DNA from: Candidatus Yanofskyibacteriota bacterium
GTDB lineage: Bacteria > Patescibacteriota > Minisyncoccia > 2-02-FULL-40-12 > GWA2-44-9
Reading direction: 5' to 3'
Length of the DNA: 43,014 nt
Assembly (NCBI GenBank): GCA_903830625.1
Contig: CAIKUK010000008.1
Coordinates: forward strand, 1 to 43,014
Part shown: one piece after another, positions 15,223 through 21,797 of the stretch
How positions within the stretch are numbered: position 1 is the stretch's first letter
How the letters are laid out: every line of letters begins with the position of its first letter
Translations under genes and position numbers: made by a program
The notes under the pieces: generated by a model
What the model was told of the DNA's origin: nothing
Seen by the model: only the letters and a program-made list of their open reading frames with translations
The model's database searches: none

Positions 15223-15480
15223 ATGCACGGAAATTGTAAATGTCCACATCACTGGGCGGCGAAGATAATGATGGTTTTGATTTGGGTGGCTGGAGTCATA
15301 TTTTTCTGGACCAGTTTAATGGCGACGACTGTTTGGGGATTTGAACCGCTTTATTATGCTTGGGTAGTTGTCGTTTTGAGCTTGATGTCGTTAAGCATGA
15401 GAAGTTGTGGTTGTTGCGGTTGGGGTAAGATGGGAGAAAAAATGATGGGCGAAGGTAGTGAACATACACATATGCAGTAA
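15223..15480 (+). CDS. Cys/His-rich two-pass membrane protein, 85 aa
   Basis: I do not recognise this protein. It has a strong GGAGG Shine-Dalgarno (AAAGGAGG) upstream of ATG 15223. The N-terminus MHGNCKCPHH and the later SCGCCGW could bind a metal; two hydrophobic segments (MMVLIWVAGVIFFWTSLM and YYAWVVVVLSLMSL) suggest two membrane passes; the C-terminus is Met/Glu/His-rich. It sits between the two transketolase subunit genes, splitting a pair that is normally adjacent, and differs from them in having a leader with SD. A metal-linked or redox role is only a guess. Confidence 0.65.
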   Translation: MHGNCKCPHHWAAKIMMVLIWVAGVIFFWTSLMATTVWGFEPLYYAWVVVVLSLMSLSMRSCGCCGWGKMGEKMMGEGSEHTHMQ

Positions 15481-15535
15481 TTGATTTTTTATGTCATCCG
15501 CCTCTTTCAAGGGGCGGAAAGATAAACAATTAATT

Positions 15536-16516
15536 ATGTTAAATCCAGAAACAAAACTTATTCCTGATTTATCCAAGCCGGCTATGGCGGCGACCCGTGA
15601 TGGTTACGGTAAGGGTTTAATGACAGCGGGAGAGAAAGATGACCGGGTGGTCGTATTATGCGCTGACCTGACTGAATCCACGCGTTGCGAAGAATTCAAG
15701 AAAAAATTTCCTGAAAGATTTATTGAAATGGGCGTAGCTGAACAAAATCTGGCCCTAGTTGCTTCCGGCATGGCTAACTACGGTAAAATTCCTTTTGCAG
15801 CTTCTTATGCTGTCTTCAGTCCCGGCCGTAACAATGAACAAATAAGAACTAATATTTCACTCAATAATGTGCCGGTAAAAATTGTCGGCGCTCATGCCGG
15901 TATTTCGGTTGGACCTGACGGCGCGACCCACCAAGCTCTGGAAGATATTGCTTTGATGCGTGTTCAGCCCAATATGGTGGTGGTGGTGCCATGCGACGCG
16001 GTGGAAGCCGAAAAGGCGACCCTAGCTGCGGCTGTGAATGACAAGCCGACCTATTTACGTTTGGGCCGGGAAAAATCCGCTGTCTTTACCACTCCGGCCA
16101 CGCCATTTGAAATTGGTAAAGCCATCACACTACGTGATGGTGCTGATGTAACGATAATTGGCTGCGGTATGTTGCTATACAATGCTTTGATGGCTGCCGA
16201 GGAGCTTTCAAAAGAGGGAATCGAATGCATGGTTGTCAATTCTCACACCATAAAACCACTGGATGAAAAAACAATAATCGAAGCGGCTCAAAAAACCGGC
16301 GCCGTGGTATCGGTGGAAGAGCATCAGGTTAATGGCGGGCTGGGTTCGGCCATCGCCGAACTCTTGGCTAAAAATCAGCCAACCCCGCAAGAATTTATCG
16401 GCCTTCAAGATCGGTTTGGTGAATCCGGTACGGCCGAAGAACTGATTGAAGCTTGTGGCCTGGATATCGCTCATATTAAAGAGGCCGTCAAAAAAGTAAT
16501 TGCCCGCAAAAAATAA
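15536..16516 (+). CDS. Transketolase, C-terminal (pyrimidine-binding) subunit
   Basis: A 326-residue protein matching the Pyr and C-terminal domains of transketolase. Motifs include ATRDGYGKGLMTAGEKDDRVVVLCADLTEST, FPERFIEMGVAEQNLALVASGMA (the catalytic Glu that activates thiamine), GISVGPDGATHQALEDIALMRVQPNMVVVVP and VEEHQVNGGLGSAIAELL. ATG 15536 (MLNPETKLI) is preferred; an in-frame ATG at 15491 would add 15 residues that include a CCGCC/GGCGG palindrome and look non-native. It partners with the subunit at 14327-15190. A convergent terminator follows. Confidence 0.92.
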   Translation: MLNPETKLIPDLSKPAMAATRDGYGKGLMTAGEKDDRVVVLCADLTESTRCEEFKKKFPERFIEMGVAEQNLALVASGMANYGKIPFAASYAVFSPGRNNEQIRTNISLNNVPVKIVGAHAGISVGPDGATHQALEDIALMRVQPNMVVVVPCDAVEAEKATLAAAVNDKPTYLRLGREKSAVFTTPATPFEIGKAITLRDGADVTIIGCGMLLYNALMAAEELSKEGIECMVVNSHTIKPLDEKTIIEAAQKTGAVVSVEEHQVNGGLGSAIAELLAKNQPTPQEFIGLQDRFGESGTAEELIEACGLDIAHIKEAVKKVIARKK

Positions 16517-16521
16517 GAAAT

Positions 16522-16552
16522 AAAACAACCCTTCTTGGAGAAGGGTTGTTTT
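16522..16552. terminator. Bidirectional terminator
   Basis: A 14-bp stem (AAAACAACCCTTCT, loop TGG, AGAAGGGTTGTTTT) between the transketolase subunit and the convergent glycosylase gene. Confidence 0.93.
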
Positions 16553-16560
16553 TAGTTTTT

Positions 16561-17118
16561 TTAGAGCAGGGATTTTTTCAGCGTTTCTTTCAGTTTGGCC
16601 AAGTCGTTCATCATATGGGTTCTTATTTGCGGGTCTTTAGCCGCGCTGGGGTGGAAGGTCGGGATTAACTCGTAGCTACCAAAATTGAAAGTTCGGCCAT
16701 GGACATTATCCAGAGGTTGGCGCAGACCGATGCCGTTTAGAGCAGCCATACCGAGAGTCACGACCACTTGGGGGTTAAGAGCTTTGATTTCTTCTTTAAG
16801 AAAAGGAATGTGCGATTTGATCTCTTTAGGCGAAAGAACCTTACCCAGCGGGGCCGAATATTTAACGACACTGGTAATGTAAATCTTATTTTTGTCTATA
16901 CCAATTGATTTGAGAACCTGATGAAACATCTTCTCCGAAAGACCGGTAAGAGGGCGGGATTCACGCATTTCGTCCGGGCCTGGAATTTCAGTGACAAAGA
17001 CGACTTTTGCGGGGACGGAACCAATCCCGAATATCAGTTTTTTGTTTAGGAATTTTTTCTTCAGGGCTTTGTTGACCCTGTCTAATTCCTGCGGTGTTGT
17101 AGTGGCGGTTGTCTTCAT
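16561..17118 (-). CDS. Uracil-DNA glycosylase family 4-like protein, without Fe-S cysteines
   Basis: A 185-residue protein of the uracil-DNA glycosylase superfamily, which removes uracil from DNA in base excision repair. Motifs are VVFVTEIPGPDEMRESRPLTGLSEKMF (the GxxPG active-site region), ITSVVKYSAP (usually N-VKC-PP), PQVVVTLGMAALNGI and the closing PTFHPSAAKD with the catalytic His. It contains no cysteine at all, so it cannot hold the 4Fe-4S cluster typical of family 4; the usual VKC is VKY. The start is set by the ATG at the complement of 17118. Uracil excision is likely from the motifs, though the exact branch of the superfamily is uncertain. Confidence 0.8.
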   Translation of the reverse strand: MKTTATTTPQELDRVNKALKKKFLNKKLIFGIGSVPAKVVFVTEIPGPDEMRESRPLTGLSEKMFHQVLKSIGIDKNKIYITSVVKYSAPLGKVLSPKEIKSHIPFLKEEIKALNPQVVVTLGMAALNGIGLRQPLDNVHGRTFNFGSYELIPTFHPSAAKDPQIRTHMMNDLAKLKETLKKSLL

Positions 17119-17225
17119 AGAAGCGTGTTAACCAATCCACCAAGGATTTACCTATCCTAACATAGACTGGATAATTTTGCAAGGAGCGAAGACGGCACAA
17201 GGTCAGGCGGATTCGGAGTTTTTAT

Positions 17226-17254
17226 TTGCTTAGATAGGGGAATTTTGCTACAAT
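17226..17254 (+). promoter_or_regulatory. Promoter of the HTH/LAGLIDADG gene
   Basis: TTGCTT (17226-17231), a 17-bp spacer and TACAAT (17249-17254), 6 nt before the GTG start, implying a leaderless message. Confidence 0.6.
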
Positions 17255-17260
17255 TACCAA

Positions 17261-17938
17261 GTGAAAGCTCAACTTAGAGAGCAAGTGATAAGATTAAGAT
17301 TAGATCAAAATCTAGGCTATGCTTCGATTGCAAAATTGGTTCCGGTTTCAAAAAGCACTCTTAGTGCATGGTTAAAAAACTATCCTTTGAGCGAGGACAG
17401 GATTAAAGAGCTAAGACGGCAGAACCTTAAAAATAATGATGCGAAAATTGAAGCTTTTCGAAGTACGATGCGCGCAAGGCGTCAAAAAAAATTTGATGAA
17501 AAATACGCAAATTACCAGAAGCAATTTTCAAATATCTCTCGCCAAGCTCGATACGTGGCTGGACTCATGTTGTATTTAGCGGAAGGAAGCAAGACAGATT
17601 TATATACTATTGCTCTAGCAAATACAGACCCTAATACTATAAAATTCTTTATTGTATGGGTTAAAGAATTTCTTAATATTCCTAAAAATAAACTTAAGTT
17701 TGAGCTCCATCTGTATTCAACTATGGACATAGATAAGGAAATTAAATTTTGGCGAGATATACTAGATATAAAAAATAATCAATTTTACAAGCACCAAATA
17801 AAAGATTTAGAGAAAACTAGCTTTACATATAGAGAGTCATTTCGACATGGTACGTGTTCGGTCCGTTATAGTAGTTCCGAAAAGAAACAAGAATTGTCGG
17901 CCGCAATTAAAGCCTTTGTAGATTCTTTTTTAAAATAG
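17261..17938 (+). CDS. Free-standing HTH plus LAGLIDADG-like protein
   Basis: A 225-residue protein with a GTG start. Residues about 5-45 form a helix-turn-helix (VIRLRLDQNLGYASIAKLVPVSKSTLSAWLKNYP), followed by a basic coiled stretch (RARRQKKFDEKYANYQKQFSN), then GLMLYLAEGSKTDLYTIALANTDPNTIKFFIVWVKEFLNI, which resembles a LAGLIDADG helix and the strands after it. From memory, HTH+LAGLIDADG-like proteins of this kind are frequent in CPR bacteria and Archaea, usually as single genes near tRNAs; whether they cut DNA or act as regulators is unknown. The motif keeps one acidic residue (Glu) but not the usual D/E-G pair. It lies just upstream of a tRNA-Ile gene. Confidence 0.75.
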   Translation: MKAQLREQVIRLRLDQNLGYASIAKLVPVSKSTLSAWLKNYPLSEDRIKELRRQNLKNNDAKIEAFRSTMRARRQKKFDEKYANYQKQFSNISRQARYVAGLMLYLAEGSKTDLYTIALANTDPNTIKFFIVWVKEFLNIPKNKLKFELHLYSTMDIDKEIKFWRDILDIKNNQFYKHQIKDLEKTSFTYRESFRHGTCSVRYSSSEKKQELSAAIKAFVDSFLK

Positions 17939-17945
17939 TAATTAT

Positions 17946-18017
17946 GCGCGTGTAGCTCAGTGGTAGAGCACGTCACTGATAATGACGGGGTCCCAGGTTC
18001 AATCCCTGGCACGCGCA
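17946..18017 (+). tRNA. tRNA-Ile (anticodon GAT)
   Basis: A cloverleaf with acceptor GCGCGTG/CACGCGC, D arm GCTCAGTGGTAGAGC, anticodon arm CGTCA-CTGATAA-TGACG (GAT) and T arm CCAGG-TTCAATC-CCTGG. The discriminator is A. The 3' CCA is not encoded (CCC follows), so CCA must be added by an enzyme. The next ORF starts 7 bp later. Confidence 0.95.
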
Positions 18018-18023
18018 CCCGGT

Positions 18024-18329
18024 ATGAAAAAATACCAGAAAGAAGTAGACGATTGGTTTAAGAAGAATAAGTGGGAATATTTTTCACCGCTATCTATTTT
18101 AGCCCGCCTTTTTGAAGAGTGCGGAGAATTCGCCAGATTGGTAAACCATCTTTATGGAGATAAAAAGAAAAGAAAAGATGAAGAAGACCAGGATCTTGAA
18201 GATGAAATCGGTGACATTCTTTACACGTTAATTTGTTTCGCAAACTCTAATAAACTCGACCTAGGCCGAGCCATCAAAAAAAGCTTGGCCAAGGTAAAAA
18301 AGCGGGATAAAGACAGATATAAGAAATAA
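18024..18329 (+). CDS. MazG-like nucleotide pyrophosphohydrolase
   Basis: A 101-residue all-helical protein of the MazG/dUTPase-like superfamily. The metal-binding pattern is visible: EECGEFARLVNHLYG (E-E-x-x-E) at about residues 31-45 and LEDEIGDILYTLICFAN (E-x-x-D) at about 65-80. Members hydrolyse NTPs to NMP and pyrophosphate, acting as house-cleaning or nucleotide-pool enzymes; the substrate here is unknown. The frame stays open upstream through the tRNA, but ATG 18024 is the first start outside it. It is boxed between tRNA-Ile and tRNA-Ala, 3 bp before the latter, and is probably co-transcribed with both. Confidence 0.85.
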   Translation: MKKYQKEVDDWFKKNKWEYFSPLSILARLFEECGEFARLVNHLYGDKKKRKDEEDQDLEDEIGDILYTLICFANSNKLDLGRAIKKSLAKVKKRDKDRYKK

Positions 18330-18332
18330 AAC

Positions 18333-18408
18333 GGGCCGTTAGCTCAGCTGGTAGAGCGCCTCATTTGCAATGAGGAGGTCAGCAGTTCGAATCTGCTACG
18401 GTCCACCA
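18333..18408 (+). tRNA. tRNA-Ala (anticodon TGC), CCA encoded
   Basis: A cloverleaf with acceptor GGGCCGT/ACGGTCC (one G-T pair), D arm GCTCAGCTGGTAGAGC, anticodon arm CCTCA-TTTGCAA-TGAGG (TGC) and T arm CAGCAG-TTCGAAT-CTGCT. Discriminator A followed by CCA at 18406-18408. It differs from the nearby tRNA-Ile, which lacks an encoded CCA. Confidence 0.95.
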
Positions 18409-18420
18409 TTCTAAACGAAA

Positions 18421-18443
18421 AGCCGACTCCTCCTAAGTCGGCT
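18421..18443 (-). terminator. Terminator of the minus-strand Cys-cluster gene
   Basis: AGCCGACT / AGTCGGCT, 8-bp stem; on the minus strand it is followed by TTTCGTTT. The TAG stop of the gene lies in the hairpin loop. It may also end the plus-strand tRNA transcript. Confidence 0.75.
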
Positions 18444-18825
18444 GAACTTGTGTACTGCGGGAATCGGGAACAAATTGGAATCCGTCCCATGTCCCAAGAT
18501 TTTTCTGGTCGTCTATCAGCAGGGCACACTCGGTATAACGAGATTTTAGGGAAAATTGACCGCCGTGGCTGAACATGGTGGAGGGTATCGCTATGTGGAC
18601 GAGAAATTCTCCTGGAGGAGTATTCTTGCCTTTAGTGTTGACGACCTGTTGACCCGGGAAAATGTGCTCGTGACACATCCAGCAGCGAGCAGTCTGGTGG
18701 TTGGCGATGGCGAGTCTGGCTGCTCTTTTCCACAGCACCCATTTCACGTAGCTTATGGGTCGTATCACGCAGAACACGAACCATATCGCCATAGTTGTCC
18801 CGAAGATAATCAAGGCACCTTCCAT
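18433..18825 (-). CDS. Membrane-anchored protein with a CxxC-H cluster, 130 aa, unknown
   Basis: I do not recognise this protein. The start at the complement of 18825 has a long purine Shine-Dalgarno (AGGAAGGGAG). Residues about 4-22 are a hydrophobic helix (ALIIFGTTMAIWFVFCVI), followed by a basic stretch (KWVLWKRAARLAIANHQTA) and then RCWMCHEHIFPGQQVVN, a possible zinc-binding C-x2-C-H-x-H cluster, and a beta-rich C-terminus. It is more GC-rich than the flanking housekeeping genes, with its own promoter (18861-18889) and terminator. Divergent from rmuC. It belongs to the group of isolated, SD-led orphan genes in this window. Confidence 0.65.
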   Translation of the reverse strand: MEGALIIFGTTMAIWFVFCVIRPISYVKWVLWKRAARLAIANHQTARCWMCHEHIFPGQQVVNTKGKNTPPGEFLVHIAIPSTMFSHGGQFSLKSRYTECALLIDDQKNLGTWDGFQFVPDSRSTQVQPT

Positions 18826-18860
18826 GTTGTCTCCCTTCCTGAATCGAGTGTACTGAGCTG

Positions 18861-18889
18861 GTTATATTATAAACCTGGCTATTGGTCAA
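18861..18889 (-). promoter_or_regulatory. Promoter of the Cys-cluster gene
   Basis: On the minus strand TTGACC, a 17-bp spacer and TATAAC, about 35 nt upstream of the ATG, leaving room for the SD-containing leader. Confidence 0.6.
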
Positions 18890-18953
18890 CATAGAAAATA
18901 TTTTAGGTATCAGAAACATTGTCCAGGAGTCTTATTTGTGATTAAATCAGAGT

Positions 18954-20072
18954 ATGAATTCTCTTGTTGTTTTGGCGGTAATCGTCTCCCTGGCCACACT
19001 GGTCATGCTTGGCATTAATCTGTATATGATGGCGCAGGGACGAAAAAAAGCGGGTGAACCGGATGAAAAATATCTGGTCCTTCATCAGCGTTTTGATGCC
19101 TTGGCGCAAATTGTGAGCACTCAACTTACGCAAAACCGAGAAGCCTCCGATCGGGCCAGTGCCACGGTCTCTCAGCTTATCAATGAACAGCTTGAACGAA
19201 GCCGGCAGGCCTCCGAACGGGCCACGCTGACCGTTAACCAGCAGGTTCAGGGTTTTAATCAGAGTTTTACTCAAAATATGACCCAACTCCAAGAGAACAT
19301 GAAACAGATGCATGAATCCGTGAAAACGGTTTCGTCATTTCAGGATATTTTTAAATCGCCGAAGCTTCGCGGTATCTGGGGCGAATCGTCGCTGGAGGCG
19401 GCTCTCAATCAATATTTCTCCAAAGACATGTACGGACTCCAGCATTACTTTAAATCCGGCGAAGCCGTCGATGCGGTTTTAAATCTGCCGAACGGCTTAA
19501 TCCTGCCGATTGATTCCAAATTCAATTGGGAAAACTTTGAAAAGATGGTTAACGCCGAAAATGATATTCAAAAAGACATTTATCGCAAATCTTTTTATTC
19601 GGATGTTAAAAAGAAAATTGAAGAAATATCGTCCAAGTACATCTTGCCGTCAGAGGGGACGACCGATTTAGCGATTATGTATATTCCGGCGGAGACGGTT
19701 TATTACGAAGTCATTAATAACCTCAAAGATGTCGATATTGCCAGTTATGCCCGGACGAAGAAAGTTTTTCTCGTTTCGCCTAATACTTTTGCCCTCTCTG
19801 TTTCCGCTATCCGTCACTGGTTCAAAGATGTGGAATTTTCCAAACAGACTAAGGACATTATCAAGCGTTTGGAGCGCATTTCCACCGATGGCGGTAAGCT
19901 AGCCGAAGATTTCCAGCGTCTCGGTAAACACATCATTAATACTAAATCGGCCTATGATGATTCCGAAAAGCGTCTCTCGCTTATGGTTGACCGCGTAAAA
20001 AACGTCATTGAGATAGGCGAATCTTCCGCCGGTGAAGAAGTTCAAAAACTCGACACGCCTCCTGTTTCTTAA
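18954..20072 (+). CDS. rmuC: RmuC family DNA recombination protein
   Basis: A 372-residue RmuC-type protein. The N-terminus is a membrane helix (residues 3-26, LVVLAVIVSLATLVMLGINLYM), then a coiled coil rich in Q/E/R with an internal repeat (REASDRASATVSQLINEQ and RQASERATLTVNQQ), then the conserved nuclease-like RmuC domain with LRGIWGESSLEAALNQ, LPIDSKFNWENF and YIPAETVYYEVI. RmuC limits rearrangement at inverted repeats in E. coli; the domain belongs to the PD-(D/E)XK superfamily, and D..K in PIDSKF fits an active site. In a genome dense in inverted repeats that role is notable. Inverted repeat B follows 11 bp after the stop. Confidence 0.9.
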   Translation: MNSLVVLAVIVSLATLVMLGINLYMMAQGRKKAGEPDEKYLVLHQRFDALAQIVSTQLTQNREASDRASATVSQLINEQLERSRQASERATLTVNQQVQGFNQSFTQNMTQLQENMKQMHESVKTVSSFQDIFKSPKLRGIWGESSLEAALNQYFSKDMYGLQHYFKSGEAVDAVLNLPNGLILPIDSKFNWENFEKMVNAENDIQKDIYRKSFYSDVKKKIEEISSKYILPSEGTTDLAIMYIPAETVYYEVINNLKDVDIASYARTKKVFLVSPNTFALSVSAIRHWFKDVEFSKQTKDIIKRLERISTDGGKLAEDFQRLGKHIINTKSAYDDSEKRLSLMVDRVKNVIEIGESSAGEEVQKLDTPPVS

Positions 20073-20083
20073 GCGATTGTTAT

Positions 20084-20219
20084 CCCCGCACATAAGAGGC
20101 ATTTATTGCTCTTGTTTCGTGTGATGATGTGTTTAAAAGAGTGGACGATGTCGGTCATTTTTTCTTTCTAAAATTATGAGTTCGCAATAGTTAGAAACTG
20201 ATGCCTTTTATGTGCGGGG
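20084..20219. repeat. Long-armed inverted repeat B
   Basis: 19-nt arms (20084-20102, CCCCGCACATAAGAGGCAT, and 20201-20219) pairing perfectly except for one G-U, around about 98 nt of AT-rich sequence with no ORF. TTATCAACA, a DnaA-box-like nonamer, follows at 20220-20228. Confidence 0.8.
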
Positions 20220-20283
20220 TTATCAACACAATCAACATCTTGCTTGATTAAAGATGTTATAATTGGCCTATTGGGAAAAAGTT

Positions 20284-20319
20284 CCTGCCCGACTGAATGA
20301 TTTCAGTCGTTCGGGCGGG
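20284..20319. repeat. Dispersed palindromic repeat
   Basis: CCTGCCCGACTGAA, loop, TTCAGTCGTTCGGGCGGG: same core as the copy at 42911-42943. It lies 32 bp before the membrane protein start and could also terminate upstream transcripts. Confidence 0.65.
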
Positions 20320-20351
20320 TTAGAAATATTTGATATGATTGGAGGTGTTGT

Positions 20352-21035
20352 ATGTTAGAAGTATTACAAGCGTCTGATATAGTGCAGGGTTCTTTACTCA
20401 CGCTTTGGTCCGGAGTCGCTGGTTTCGTCCCGCGTCTCATAGCGGCCTTAGTCGTGTTTTTGATTGGCTGGCTCGTGGCCGTATTGCTCGGCAAGCTTGT
20501 CTATCACATTGTCCGCATTTTGCACATTGATAGCGCCTTAACGAAAGTCGGGTTCCGACGAGCCTGGGAACGCAGCGGCTTCCGTTTGGATACGCCGAAA
20601 CTATTTTATGAACTCATAAAATGGTTCTTTATCATCGTTTTCTTGATGGCGGCCACCAATATTTTGGGTTTGACCGAAGTAACGAATTTCCTCCAGAGCG
20701 TGGTCTATTACATTCCGAATGTCATTATCGCCGCCATAATTTTGCTCATCGGTATTTTGGTGGCAAAATTCTTGGAGGGTATGGTTCAGGGCTCGGTAAA
20801 AGCGGCTGGTCTCGCTTCGGCGAATTTCCTCGGGACTTTAACCAGATGGGCGATTTTAGTCTTCAGTTTGCTCATCGCTTTAAGCCAATTGAAAGTGGCT
20901 GATGATATTATCAAGATTGTCATCACTGGTTTGATTGCCGCGACTGCGCTGGCCTTAGGTTTATCCTTTGGTCTTGGCGGCGCCCGTCACGCCGAAGAGA
21001 TGGTCGGTCATCTTAAGAAGAGGATTAACGACTAA
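20352..21035 (+). CDS. MscS-like membrane protein with conserved TM helices
   Basis: A 227-residue integral membrane protein. There are about four to five hydrophobic segments: FVPRLIAALVVFLIGWLVAVLLGKLVY (25-51), KWFFIIVFLMAATNILGL (90-107), VIIAAIILLIGILVAKFLEG (124-143), WAILVFSLLIALSQL (166-180), and IVITGLIAATALALGLSFGLGG (190-211). The last matches the pore-like helix of mechanosensitive channels of the MscS type, with Gly/Ala packing, but the cytosolic beta domain is missing. It resembles the short 'TM helix' family related to CmpX. A clear GGAGG SD precedes ATG 20352. A role in osmotic or envelope sensing is inference only. Confidence 0.75.
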   Translation: MLEVLQASDIVQGSLLTLWSGVAGFVPRLIAALVVFLIGWLVAVLLGKLVYHIVRILHIDSALTKVGFRRAWERSGFRLDTPKLFYELIKWFFIIVFLMAATNILGLTEVTNFLQSVVYYIPNVIIAAIILLIGILVAKFLEGMVQGSVKAAGLASANFLGTLTRWAILVFSLLIALSQLKVADDIIKIVITGLIAATALALGLSFGLGGARHAEEMVGHLKKRIND

Positions 21036-21051
21036 TCAATAATCTTAAATC

Positions 21052-21077
21052 AAAAATCGGTCTTGAGACCGGTTTTT
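21052..21077. terminator. Bidirectional terminator
   Basis: AAAAATCGGTC, loop TTGA, GACCGGTTTTT between the membrane protein gene and convergent pth. Confidence 0.92.
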
Positions 21078-21083
21078 GATTTC

Positions 21084-21653
21084 TTAATTCTGTTTGAGGA
21101 CCTGGAGCAATCGATTGTATATTTCGGGGAACATTTTTTTAATGACTTCCCGGTCTTTAGACGAGAATTTGGCGAGGACGAATTCCATGACAAATTCGTC
21201 TCTCTTGGAATCGGATTGTTCACGGGCTTTTTGAAGTGCCCTGACGGCAGTGCCAATACGAAGCCGGTGGAACTTATTGGTTTTTAAAGATTTAATAATT
21301 GATTCGATGCCCTTGTGCCCGCCCGAATTTTTCTCGAATGAATTTTTGAAGGCGCCGAATTCTATGTCTAAATCATCCTGAATGACGATGACATCTTTGG
21401 GTTTAACTTTATAAAACTTGGATGCTTTAGCAACCACTTCGCCGCTTTTATTCACATAGCCAAGCGGTTTCAACAATACCACCGGGGTTTTCTCTATTTT
21501 AGATTTGGATATCAGAGCGTTTAATTTTTTATCTTCCGCAAAATCGTTAGCGTCTATCTTCTTGGCCAGATAATCCAAGAACAAAAATCCGACATTATGC
21601 CGCGTCTCCTTATATTCCGGATCAGGATTGCCGATGCCAATAATTAGTTTCAT
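21084..21653 (-). CDS. pth: Peptidyl-tRNA hydrolase
   Basis: A 189-residue bacterial-type Pth, which releases tRNA from peptidyl-tRNAs that drop off the ribosome. Residues expected for catalysis and binding are present: Asn9 (GIGNPDPEY), His19 (ETRHNVGF), Asn68 (KPLGYVNKSG) and Asp93 (IQDDLDIEFG), plus the NSGGHKGIESII segment. On the minus strand TATAAT ends 6 nt before the ATG, pointing to a leaderless message. It is divergent from the DGR target gene, whose promoter begins 38 bp away. It marks the left border of the retroelement. Confidence 0.96.
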   Translation of the reverse strand: MKLIIGIGNPDPEYKETRHNVGFLFLDYLAKKIDANDFAEDKKLNALISKSKIEKTPVVLLKPLGYVNKSGEVVAKASKFYKVKPKDVIVIQDDLDIEFGAFKNSFEKNSGGHKGIESIIKSLKTNKFHRLRIGTAVRALQKAREQSDSKRDEFVMEFVLAKFSSKDREVIKKMFPEIYNRLLQVLKQN

Positions 21654-21690
21654 GTCAAAATTATACCAAAATTAGGCAAATTTGACACTA

Positions 21691-21719
21691 TTGACTTTTT
21701 AATAAAATAGGAGTATAAT
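21691..21719 (+). promoter_or_regulatory. Strong promoter of the DGR target gene
   Basis: TTGACT (21691-21696), a 17-bp spacer and a consensus TATAAT (21714-21719): the closest match to a sigma70 promoter in the window. The leader of about 70 nt holds two hairpins (GAAGC..GCTTC and AGAGC-AATTAC-GCTCT) before an AAAGGA Shine-Dalgarno. Confidence 0.85.
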
Positions 21720-21797
21720 TAAAGTATAGTTGAAGCTCTGAAATAGGGGCTTCTGAAGAGCAATTACGCTCTTTGAAAAAGAAAGGACGGGTGTGCA

